Of a stretch of 64,000 nucleotides of DNA, positions 1-8,704 are shown in pieces (positions within the stretch are counted from its first letter, which is position 1; each line of letters starts with the position of its first letter). This DNA is from Bacteroidota bacterium (GTDB taxonomy: Bacteria; Bacteroidota; Bacteroidia; Bacteroidales; FEN-979): NCBI GenBank assembly GCA_026391775.1, contig JAPLDK010000007.1:109341-173340 (forward strand), given 5' to 3'. The position numbers were made by a program, and so were the translations under genes. The notes under the pieces are model-generated. The model did not search any database. It was not told the DNA's origin and saw only the letters and a list, made by a program, of their open reading frames with translations.

Positions 1-1
1 A

Positions 2-286
2 ACCAACTCAAAACCGGAGTCCAGGCTGGGGGATGTGGAGCAGGATTTCCTTATGAACAGCAAGCAAAATCTCATGACCCGGTTGTTTGCAAAACCCAAA
101 GATCCGGATGATGTTGCACAACAGCTTGTAGCGCTGGCAATAAAGCCTAAAACCCTGGCTTATTCCGATTTTTCAACAAGGATCGGGGCATTCATTTCCA
201 ACATAAGCCCATTCAGGCTTGCAATCGCATCACAGATGGCACGCACGGCCAGGAACAAGAAAAATCTTCAGATGTTCAACCAATAA
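2..286 (+). CDS. C-terminal end of a probable short-chain dehydrogenase (5' truncated)
   Basis: The frame is open from the left edge of the window and ends at TAA 284-286, so only about 94 C-terminal residues are visible. The segment KDPDDVAQQLVALAIKP followed by an amphipathic, basic tail resembles the C-terminal helix region of SDR oxidoreductases, where a PedVA-type helix precedes the substrate-lid end. The Rossmann motif and the YxxxK site lie outside the window, so the assignment rests on this tail only. The stop is 11 bp before the next gene, which suggests co-transcription with the EXPERA and flavin oxidoreductase genes. It could also belong to another alpha/beta family. Confidence 0.45.
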   Translation, partial: TNSKPESRLGDVEQDFLMNSKQNLMTRLFAKPKDPDDVAQQLVALAIKPKTLAYSDFSTRIGAFISNISPFRLAIASQMARTARNKKNLQMFNQ

Positions 287-297
287 AACCAAGATCA

Positions 298-804
298 ATG
301 AGAAATGAAATTCCCTTAAAAGAAAGACCCGTCGATTATATCTACATCGGTTTCTTCCTTATAAATATTCTATTTATAACTTATATTGTCGACCTGGAAC
401 AGCTGGTTATTGCCGACCCGGCTAATTTCGATTATCCAATCTGGCCCCTGCCTTTCCTGGTTGATATGACCCATTGGTGGGGAGCCAGTTTTGATCCATT
501 GCAGTGGCTCAGGCCAACCTGGTGGAAAGCTACAATCTGGCTGGACGTTATTCTTTTCGGCCCCTATTATGTGGCTGCTGTGTATGCCTTTGTAAAAGGC
601 AAAGAATGGATCCGCATCCCGACCTTTATCATCATGTCGATCCTATTTACCAATGTGTTTATCATTTGCAGCGAAGAGATCTGTGGCCCGACCCCTGCTA
701 AAAACCTGCCTTTGGTGTTATTCGCCAATGCACCCTGGTTCCTGTTTCCTGTTTTTCTTATTTGGAAAATGTGGAAAAAGGAGCATCCGTTTACAAAGGA
801 TTGA
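298..804 (+). CDS. EXPERA-domain membrane protein, TMEM97/sigma-2 receptor-like
   Basis: A 168-residue protein with four predicted membrane segments (about residues 14-32, 80-98, 107-125 and 138-157). It matches the EXPERA fold of TMEM97, TM6SF and emopamil-binding protein. Visible landmarks are an acidic residue in helix 1 (IVDLEQL), a loop FDPLQW matching the DPLL of TMEM97, the helix-3 start KEWIRIPTFII matching its WIRTP segment, and ANAPWFLFP in helix 4 matching its APY..IP. Both acidic residues that line the ligand pocket in TMEM97 appear to be kept. In eukaryotes the family includes sterol isomerases and sterol-binding proteins; the bacterial substrate is unknown. It lies between a probable SDR and an old-yellow-enzyme gene with short gaps (11 and 20 bp), so it probably shares their transcript. 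Confidence 0.75.
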   Translation: MRNEIPLKERPVDYIYIGFFLINILFITYIVDLEQLVIADPANFDYPIWPLPFLVDMTHWWGASFDPLQWLRPTWWKATIWLDVILFGPYYVAAVYAFVKGKEWIRIPTFIIMSILFTNVFIICSEEICGPTPAKNLPLVLFANAPWFLFPVFLIWKMWKKEHPFTKD

Positions 805-824
805 TTGAATAATTTATTGAATGT

Positions 825-1910
825 ATGAATGAGCTGAAAAGTTTTCCGCAATTATTCTCAGGCTTTACCTTAAAAGGGTTCAGAGTGAAGAACAGGATTG
901 TTTTCCCACCAATGGTATGTTTCGGATATACCGGCGATGATGGCATTGTTGGCCCAAAGAATCTGGAACATTACCGTTTAAGGGCCGACAGCGGGGCGGG
1001 GATCATCATCACCGAAGCTACAGCCGTTAAAAAGGACGGGAGGGCGGCACCTTCCCAGCTTGGTATATGGTCAGATGAAAATATTCCAGGCCTTAGTGAA
1101 ATCACTGCAATTGTCAGAGGACATGGCGCAGTTTCAATTCTCCAGCTTCATCATGCAGGGCTTTTGACACCACCAACGGTGTTTCCCGTTCAGTTTGGCC
1201 CATCGGCAGAAACAGATAAGCCCTCCAGCCGAGAATTGACTCCCGATGAGGTTCGTGAGCTTACCAAAGCTTACATTCAGGGAGCAATCCGGGCCCGTGA
1301 AGCCGGGTTCGACGGAGTGGAACTTCATGGCGCTCACGGATACCTCCTCAACCAGTTTGCTAACCCCTTATGGAACCACAGGACTGATGAATACGGGGGC
1401 AGTTTTGAAAACAGAATGCACTTTGCCACGGATATCATACTCGGGATCAGGGAAATCTGTGGTAATGAATTCATCCTTGGATACAGGATGGGAGCGAATA
1501 CTCCAAAGCTTGAGGATGGCATTGACATCGCAAAATACATTGAATCTCTTGGTGTCGACTACATCCATGTTTCTCATGGGGGTAACCTTCAGAACCTTCC
1601 AAGGCCTCCGAAGGGCTTTGATTTTAACTGGATAGTGTATTCCGGGGTAAAAGTGAGGGAATATATAAAAATCCCTGTAATTGTTGTGAACGAGGTCAAA
1701 ACCGCTGAAAGGGCCGACTTCCTGATTGAAAACGGCCAGGCGGATTTTGTCTCTATTGGCCGGCCTCAGCTTGCCGATCCTTACTGGGTCAGGCATGTAC
1801 AGAAAGGTGAAGACATCAATGCATGCCTTTCATGCAAACCCAGATGCAGATGGTATGAAAGCAGCGAACTTTGCCCTGCACGGAAGAAACTTAAGCAACA
1901 ATCAAGCTAA
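825..1910 (+). CDS. NADH:flavin oxidoreductase, old yellow enzyme family
   Basis: A 361-residue FMN-dependent (beta/alpha)8 enzyme expected to reduce activated C=C bonds with NAD(P)H. The diagnostic block ELHGAHGYLLNQF followed by NRTDEYGGS-type residues (here HRTDEYGGSFENR) lies near residues 165-200, and the FMN-phosphate region FVSIGRPQLADP near residue 310. The C-terminus carries a short cysteine cluster (CLSCKPRCRW and a later C), as in the 2,4-dienoyl-CoA reductase branch, but the FAD/NAD domain of that branch is absent. The ATG at 825 is preceded by another ATG at 821 in a different frame. Its stop overlaps the stop of the convergent M23 gene at 1907-1910. Confidence 0.9.
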   Translation: MNELKSFPQLFSGFTLKGFRVKNRIVFPPMVCFGYTGDDGIVGPKNLEHYRLRADSGAGIIITEATAVKKDGRAAPSQLGIWSDENIPGLSEITAIVRGHGAVSILQLHHAGLLTPPTVFPVQFGPSAETDKPSSRELTPDEVRELTKAYIQGAIRAREAGFDGVELHGAHGYLLNQFANPLWNHRTDEYGGSFENRMHFATDIILGIREICGNEFILGYRMGANTPKLEDGIDIAKYIESLGVDYIHVSHGGNLQNLPRPPKGFDFNWIVYSGVKVREYIKIPVIVVNEVKTAERADFLIENGQADFVSIGRPQLADPYWVRHVQKGEDINACLSCKPRCRWYESSELCPARKKLKQQSS

Positions 1911-3154
1911 AGCTTTATTTTATCCAACTGGGGTTTCCAGCGGGCCATCAAGGCCTTATATTGGGGCATGGAAGAAGCAGGCACGGGCTCACAGGGAGGG
2001 GATTCCAGGTGCAGTGGATCAACAGGTGAACCGTTTTTATATACCCTGAAATCAAGATGCGGACCGGTAGCCAGGCCACTACTGCCAACAAAACCTATCA
2101 CCTGCCCCTGATTTACATGTGATCCGGGCCTGATATTTTTTGCATATCCCGACAGATGGGCATAGGAAGAGGAATATACCGAATTGTGTCGAATGGCGAT
2201 AAACCTTCCATAACCGCCTTTCCATCCTGCTTCTGTTACCCTTCCTTCTCCCAGAGCTTCAACCGGGGTTCCGTGCGGTGCGGCATAATCCACTCCGAAA
2301 TGCGGACGGGCAATCCTGAGTATAGGATGCATCCTTGATCTCGAGAAACGTGAGCTTATCCTTGAAAACCTGAGAGGGGCTTTGAGGAATGAACGCTGAA
2401 GACTCTGCCCGTTCTCATCGAAATACGCCTTTTTCCCCTTATCCTCCAGTAAGAAAGCATAATACTCCCGGCCACCAGTCCGAAAACTTGCCGAAAGCAC
2501 CCTGTCTATTCCTATCATCCTGCCATCCACATACATTTCTTCAAAAATTACTTTAAACGCATCTTCGTTCTGCAAACCATAGAAATCAACAGTCCAGGCA
2601 AAAATTTCGGAAAGATCGAGGGCAAGATTGATATCCAGGTCAAGCTTTTCAAAGGTATTCCAGAGCGAACCGGAAATACTGCCACTCGCAGTTTTTAACG
2701 CAACGCGCACATTCTTTTTATCAAGGTACACCCTTAGGGAATCGCGGAAATCATAGACCACAAAATCAATACTGTTTATCTCATAAATAAAATACAATGT
2801 ACGATGGGTCGAATCCTTCGCTGTGAGCCTGGCAAAAGTATTTCCTGAGTGCATCTTCCTTACATCAAATACATCCCCGGTTTCTTTGGCGATTTTATCT
2901 ATCATACTTGCCTCGATATAAGGCGAAAGGATGTCGGAAAGGTTTTGGTTATTCCCCACTTTGCTGTAACTGATCTCAAGGCTGTCAAGCTTAATATTGT
3001 ATGCAACGTTCCTATGGGGAACCAGGGCTGGTTTTGCCTTTTCTTCCAATCTCAGCCGGTACAGCGAAATTCCAAGAATGATCAAACTAATTAAAACTGC
3101 TGCAAGGGCAGGCAGAACTACCCACAATTGAAGCTTAAGCTGAAATTTATTCAT
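1907..3154 (-). CDS. M23 family metallopeptidase (LytM-like), HxD variant
   Basis: A 415-residue protein with an N-terminal membrane anchor (about residues 10-30), a periplasmic region of about 240 residues resembling the part that precedes M23 domains in other Bacteroidota, and a C-terminal LytM/M23 domain (about 280-385). Such enzymes cut peptidoglycan cross-links. His285 and Asp289 (HFGVD) and His333 (YAHL) are in place, but the closing HxH motif reads GPHLDF, with His366 kept and the second histidine replaced by Asp368. That residue normally binds zinc, so it may be an Asp-liganded variant or an inactive activator of amidases. The gene lies downstream of the metallophosphoesterase with an 8-bp overlap. 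Confidence 0.85.
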   Translation of the reverse strand: MNKFQLKLQLWVVLPALAAVLISLIILGISLYRLRLEEKAKPALVPHRNVAYNIKLDSLEISYSKVGNNQNLSDILSPYIEASMIDKIAKETGDVFDVRKMHSGNTFARLTAKDSTHRTLYFIYEINSIDFVVYDFRDSLRVYLDKKNVRVALKTASGSISGSLWNTFEKLDLDINLALDLSEIFAWTVDFYGLQNEDAFKVIFEEMYVDGRMIGIDRVLSASFRTGGREYYAFLLEDKGKKAYFDENGQSLQRSFLKAPLRFSRISSRFSRSRMHPILRIARPHFGVDYAAPHGTPVEALGEGRVTEAGWKGGYGRFIAIRHNSVYSSSYAHLSGYAKNIRPGSHVNQGQVIGFVGSSGLATGPHLDFRVYKNGSPVDPLHLESPPCEPVPASSMPQYKALMARWKPQLDKIKL

Positions 3155-4310
3155 TGTTGAATGTAAGGTGAATGATCAATACTTCGGGACGGTTGCCAAG
3201 CCTCACCGGAGGCCCCCAGGTTCCAAAACCGCTTGAAACATAAACATGCGTATCCCGGATTTTTTTATAACCCCAGCTAAGCTCATAAATGGCTTTTGTA
3301 ATATAGTTGAACGGCCAGATCTGCCCGTGATGAGTATGGCCGGAAAGCTGAAGATCCACACCATTATCTGCAGCTTTAGTGAGGTTAAAGGGCTGGTGGT
3401 CCATGAGGATGATGGGATATGAGCCATCGACATCTTTCATGATCTCTGCAAGTTCTTTGCGTGCTTTACCTGTAAAACGAGGTTTATCACGGTCCTCCCG
3501 GCCTACAAGGTAAAACTGCCCGTTTACTAATATGGCGGTATCCCTGAGCATTTTGATGCAATGTTTTTCCAGGTATTCCACAGCAGGGCCTGCACCCCCT
3601 ATATATTCATGGTTGCCGGTTATTGCATAGACCCCGATCTTTGCATTCAATTCACATAATGCCTCACCAATGTTATCTTTTATAACAGGAGCGAGGTCTT
3701 CATCCACCACATCGCCTGCCAGCAGGATCAGTTCCGGTTTGGGAGCATTCAGCAAACGTACCAGTTCCTTTGCTTTTGCTTTACGGATGATAGTTCCGAG
3801 ATGGATATCGGAAGCCATGGCAATCGTGAGTTTTTTCAAACCATGTCCCGGTTTTGCAATGTTTAGGTTAAGTTCTTTAACCCTTGGATTCCTGGCATTG
3901 ATATACCCTACGGTGACCATGATAGTAGTACAGGCAACAGATGCGATCAATAGTATCTGTTTGGTCTTTAAATAATCAGCATAAATAAATACAGGCAGAA
4001 AATGGAGAAAATGGTTGACCAGCCTTGTAATGTCAAGCAGTATCACGATCATGGTGAAGAAAAGCATAAAGGCAAGCCAGAAACTGCCTATCCATGTCAG
4101 GCATTCGGTAAAATGGCAGGGGTTTGTCCTTTCCAGTATGCGCGCTGCCACAAAAGAAGCTGCAATGAGCCAGAAGGCGAAAATGAACCATACCCTGAGG
4201 GCAGATCCGGAAGGGAAGGCTTGCAGCGCCCTGATAAAAATAATATAGTTGACCAGGGTGTAAATTGTAACCACTATGGTCACAAATAAAATCATCGCAG
4301 TTGTTCTCAA
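3147..4310 (-). CDS. Membrane-anchored metallophosphoesterase (YaeI/YkuE-like)
   Basis: A 387-residue protein with four hydrophobic segments in the first 135 residues and a calcineurin-type phosphoesterase domain from about residue 155. The metal-binding motifs are all visible: SDIHLG, AGDVVDED, GNHEY, and GHTHHGQIWP near the end, followed by SSGFGTWGPPVR, which is typical of this subfamily. The family hydrolyses phosphodiester or pyrophosphate bonds of lipid precursors such as UDP-diacylglucosamine; the substrate here is not known. It is the first gene of a two-gene minus-strand unit with the M23 peptidase and diverges from the symporter gene across a 129-bp AT-rich gap. Confidence 0.85.
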   Translation of the reverse strand: MRTTAMILFVTIVVTIYTLVNYIIFIRALQAFPSGSALRVWFIFAFWLIAASFVAARILERTNPCHFTECLTWIGSFWLAFMLFFTMIVILLDITRLVNHFLHFLPVFIYADYLKTKQILLIASVACTTIMVTVGYINARNPRVKELNLNIAKPGHGLKKLTIAMASDIHLGTIIRKAKAKELVRLLNAPKPELILLAGDVVDEDLAPVIKDNIGEALCELNAKIGVYAITGNHEYIGGAGPAVEYLEKHCIKMLRDTAILVNGQFYLVGREDRDKPRFTGKARKELAEIMKDVDGSYPIILMDHQPFNLTKAADNGVDLQLSGHTHHGQIWPFNYITKAIYELSWGYKKIRDTHVYVSSGFGTWGPPVRLGNRPEVLIIHLTFNNE

Positions 4311-4439
4311 GGAATTTTTAACTTTGAAAGGTCATTCGGGTGGTAAAGATATTTCAATTTCTTATGTGCCTTAATACACTGAAGTATTCTTAACGGAAAA
4401 TATACAGTTCTTAGTATTAATTAACAGTAACTCTAAACG

Positions 4440-6170
<1,731 letters not shown>

Positions 6171-6182
6171 AACAATGACATT

Positions 6183-6395
6183 ATGGGTATAGATATTAAA
6201 ATTCCTATCGGGCTGATGTTCACCATCTTTGGTTTACTTCTTACGGTATATGGATTTTTTACACGGCTTGATGCTACACTTTACAAACCCTCTCTTGGCA
6301 TTAATGTCAACCTGTGGTCCGGGCTGGGGATGCTGGTTCTCGGTGTTGTAATGCTGGCTCTTGCACTTAAATCAAGGAAATCAAAACCCTCATAA
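6183..6395 (+). CDS. Small two-helix membrane protein next to the symporter
   Basis: A 70-residue protein with two clear membrane segments (about residues 8-27 and 44-63), a short loop containing YKPSLGINVNLWSG between them, and a basic tail KSRKSKPS. I do not recognise a named family, but small membrane partners encoded directly after SSS symporters occur in several phyla. The 12-bp spacing from the symporter and 1-bp spacing to the following alkyltransferase indicate one transcript. A role in symporter assembly or stability is inferred from position only. Confidence 0.65.
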   Translation: MGIDIKIPIGLMFTIFGLLLTVYGFFTRLDATLYKPSLGINVNLWSGLGMLVLGVVMLALALKSRKSKPS

Positions 6396-6396
6396 T

Positions 6397-6882
6397 ATGA
6401 AATCATTACCGCGGGCTTTTATTAAAACAGCCATTGGTTTTATTGAAATCACCGGTTCCGAAAAAGGTGTAAGGAGTCTTTATTTCCTCGACTTTAAAGT
6501 GAGAGTCCCAAGGGTCCCTCATGAATTAAAAGACGCCGTTGACCAGCTTCATGAATATTTCATTGGTGAAAGGAAAGAATTTACTGTCGACCTTGACCTG
6601 GAAGGATCTGCTTTTCAATTGAAAGTCTGGAGCGAACTTATCAGAATACCATACGGTACAACCATTTCTTATCATGAACTGGCCCGGAGGATAGGGAATG
6701 CAAGCGCCTTCAGGGCAGTAGGGGGAGCAAATGCGTCGAACCCTGTCTCCGTCATCATTCCCTGTCACAGGGTTCTTGGCACAAACGGCCGCCTTGTTGG
6801 TTATGCCGGAGGATTAAAAAGGAAGAAATGGCTTCTTGAACACGAGCATGCATTTGCCCAGAGGGACCTGTTTTACCGCTGA
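6397..6882 (+). CDS. ogt: Methylated-DNA--[protein]-cysteine S-methyltransferase
   Basis: A 162-residue protein that removes alkyl groups from O6-alkylguanine in DNA by irreversible transfer to its own cysteine. The active-site motif IPCHRV is present in IIPCHRVLGTNGRLVGYAGG, preceded by the helix-turn-helix region IPYGTTISYHELARRIG that reads the DNA. I chose the ATG at 6397 because it gives a normal N-terminus; an earlier TTG at 6361 would overlap the preceding gene. It stops at 6882, directly abutting the stop of the convergent ABC-domain gene (TGATCA at 6880-6885). Confidence 0.9.
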   Translation: MKSLPRAFIKTAIGFIEITGSEKGVRSLYFLDFKVRVPRVPHELKDAVDQLHEYFIGERKEFTVDLDLEGSAFQLKVWSELIRIPYGTTISYHELARRIGNASAFRAVGGANASNPVSVIIPCHRVLGTNGRLVGYAGGLKRKKWLLEHEHAFAQRDLFYR

Positions 6883-7749
6883 TCAGATTTCTTCTTCCTT
6901 AAGGCGATGGCTGAGTTCCTTCACCGAGGAATAACTTTCCATCAGACCAGGCAAGTATTCCGCCGATGAAATAAAGGTCCACAAATAGGCCACAATGGAA
7001 TAAATATTACCTGTAGAGAAGTTGTCAACATCCACGCAGATAAATAATACCACGATGAAGATCCCCATCAGGATAAGTTTGATGACCAGGTAATTAAAGG
7101 AATTCCATCGGGCAATCCTGAATTGGGGGCCAACCATGTTGCGGTAAAACTCATGGATCGAAACGGTACTTTTGTTTTCAACAACCTTATAGAGATCCTC
7201 CTGGGTGTCGCGGATGTTCCTTTGCAGAGCCAGTACATTCTTCCTGTAAAAACGCGAAAAAACATATAACGGGAATACCACTAAAAGACAAACCGCTGCA
7301 ATCCGCCAGTCATAAAAGAACATGGCAATGATCGCTCCGAAGGTAGCGCAGAATTGCCAGGAGACCTCAGGCAGCCTTTCCTTGAAGAAAATAACGAACT
7401 CTTTTGTAAGTTCTGCCCTTATAAGGGTCCTGGAAACCGGATCCTTCTTTTTTCTGGATAAGATTATCACTTTCTCGGCAACATCCGCAAACATCCTGGA
7501 ATAAATGCGCCCACTCAGATATCGGCTCATTGTTCCTCCGACAACATTCAGGAGATAAATAAAGATCCAGACAAAGAGAGGATATAAGTAATTGACTTTC
7601 TCATGGTCATAAAAATAGTCAATCAGCCTGTCAAGCAGTTTTCCGAAATACCCCGGTTCAATGATCCAGGCTACATTCTCAAGAAGGACAAAAATAAGAA
7701 CAAGCCCAATCTTTAACCGGTATTCATATGCGAGTTTCTGTATAGTCAT
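6883..7749 (-). CDS. ABC transporter transmembrane domain protein without ATPase domain
   Basis: About 288 residues with roughly six membrane segments in the arrangement of the ABC type-1 exporter membrane domain, including a long intracellular loop with RDTQEDLYKVVENKSTVSIHE. The protein ends in EEEI straight after the sixth segment, where exporters normally continue into the nucleotide-binding domain; no Walker A or signature motif exists in or next to it. The frame is open to 7788, but the -7 promoter element at 7771-7778 makes the ATG at 7749 the better start. It may pair with an ATPase encoded elsewhere, have another function, or be a decayed exporter. Confidence 0.65.
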   Translation of the reverse strand: MTIQKLAYEYRLKIGLVLIFVLLENVAWIIEPGYFGKLLDRLIDYFYDHEKVNYLYPLFVWIFIYLLNVVGGTMSRYLSGRIYSRMFADVAEKVIILSRKKKDPVSRTLIRAELTKEFVIFFKERLPEVSWQFCATFGAIIAMFFYDWRIAAVCLLVVFPLYVFSRFYRKNVLALQRNIRDTQEDLYKVVENKSTVSIHEFYRNMVGPQFRIARWNSFNYLVIKLILMGIFIVVLFICVDVDNFSTGNIYSIVAYLWTFISSAEYLPGLMESYSSVKELSHRLKEEEI

Positions 7750-7770
7750 TTCAGCAAGAGGAAGGAAATG

Positions 7771-7778
7771 CAAAAGTA
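7771..7778 (-). promoter_or_regulatory. Bacteroidota -7 element TACTTTTG
   Basis: The minus strand reads TACTTTTG, a perfect match to TAnnTTTG, about 22 bp before the ATG at 7749 of the ABC-domain gene. No TTG is seen at the ideal -33 distance. Its position argues against translation starting at 7788. A plus-strand TATTTTTG lies close by at 7800-7807, before the lipoprotein gene at 7827, so this is a divergent promoter region. Confidence 0.5.
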
Positions 7779-7826
7779 CTAAATACAACTGAATATTGCT
7801 ATTTTTGGGGATTATATTCTGATCTT

Positions 7827-8666
7827 ATGAAAACAAGGCATATATTGGGATTATGTTTGCTTCTTTTGATCGTTTCGTGTGAGAACAACAAGACAGTCAG
7901 GGGAATATACCGCAGTTACTGGGGTGAAAAAGGGGGTTATGCAATCTGGATAGTCGATGGGTACAAAGTCCGCCAGGAGATATACAAGGAATTCCTTTAC
8001 GGTGGGAACGAACAACGTTACCTGTTCAACCCCAAAGGCGAGATCTGGATCGACCATGCCGTTTCCTGCGAGGAATTTGAACTTACCCTGGCACATGAAT
8101 TGAATGAACGTTCCCTGATGGCTAAATTTGGCTGGACATATGAGAAATCCCATGATTCCTCCCTTATGCTGGAGCTGAAAATGAGAAAAAAATATGATAC
8201 CTTATGCAGGGCTCATGAGGGTTCCCTGCATAAGGTATGCCCCGAAGATGCCACGAAAATCAAGGAAATCCCGGGAATTGCCGACAGCATTGTGATCAGT
8301 GGGATCTACCGCATGCCACTGGGTGTCAGGGATGGGATCAGCATCTGGATTGTTGACGGTTACAAGGTAAGGGCAGGTATTTTTCCTGACTTCGGTCTCA
8401 GCGGAAATGATATGGCTTATCATTACATCCCCCCAAAGGAAATATGGCTCGACGGCCAGATCTCTTCAGAAGAGACTGAATTCTCAATTAAAACAGAACT
8501 TCTTGAGCGTAAACTGATGGCGGATGGCGTATCTTACGGAAAAGCCTATGATTCAGCAATCAATACAAATGTAAGAATGAGACATGAGATGCAGAAACTC
8601 ATTGATGCACATCCGCCGCTGATCATTCCACCGGTATTGGTAAGGGATACGGGAGTAAAGGAATGA
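7827..8666 (+). CDS. Lipoprotein with two copies of an HExxE-type domain
   Basis: A 279-residue protein with a lipoprotein signal ending at Cys18 (LLLIVSC). Residues about 26-125 and 159-257 are copies of one another: GIYR, IWIVDGYKVR, an EIW(I/L)D strand, and E-rich helices ending in (N/L)ER.LMA. In copy 1 the helix reads HELNE (90-94) with another His at 109 (SHD), which looks like a metal-binding HExxE site. In copy 2 the same places read TELLE (223-227) and YD (241), so both histidines are lost. Similar single-domain proteins occur as uncharacterised phage and bacterial proteins. Catalysis is a guess. It precedes the glycosidase-FGE fusion gene on the same strand by 38 bp. Confidence 0.6.
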   Translation: MKTRHILGLCLLLLIVSCENNKTVRGIYRSYWGEKGGYAIWIVDGYKVRQEIYKEFLYGGNEQRYLFNPKGEIWIDHAVSCEEFELTLAHELNERSLMAKFGWTYEKSHDSSLMLELKMRKKYDTLCRAHEGSLHKVCPEDATKIKEIPGIADSIVISGIYRMPLGVRDGISIWIVDGYKVRAGIFPDFGLSGNDMAYHYIPPKEIWLDGQISSEETEFSIKTELLERKLMADGVSYGKAYDSAINTNVRMRHEMQKLIDAHPPLIIPPVLVRDTGVKE

Positions 8667-8704
8667 ATATCGAATCCTCAAGTTCATTACTATAATTGCC
8701 GTTC

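Noticed and set aside
7068..7265. Possible frameshifted ATPase remnant around the ABC-domain gene
   Set aside because: No Walker A, signature or Walker B motif in any frame of the region or its flanks.
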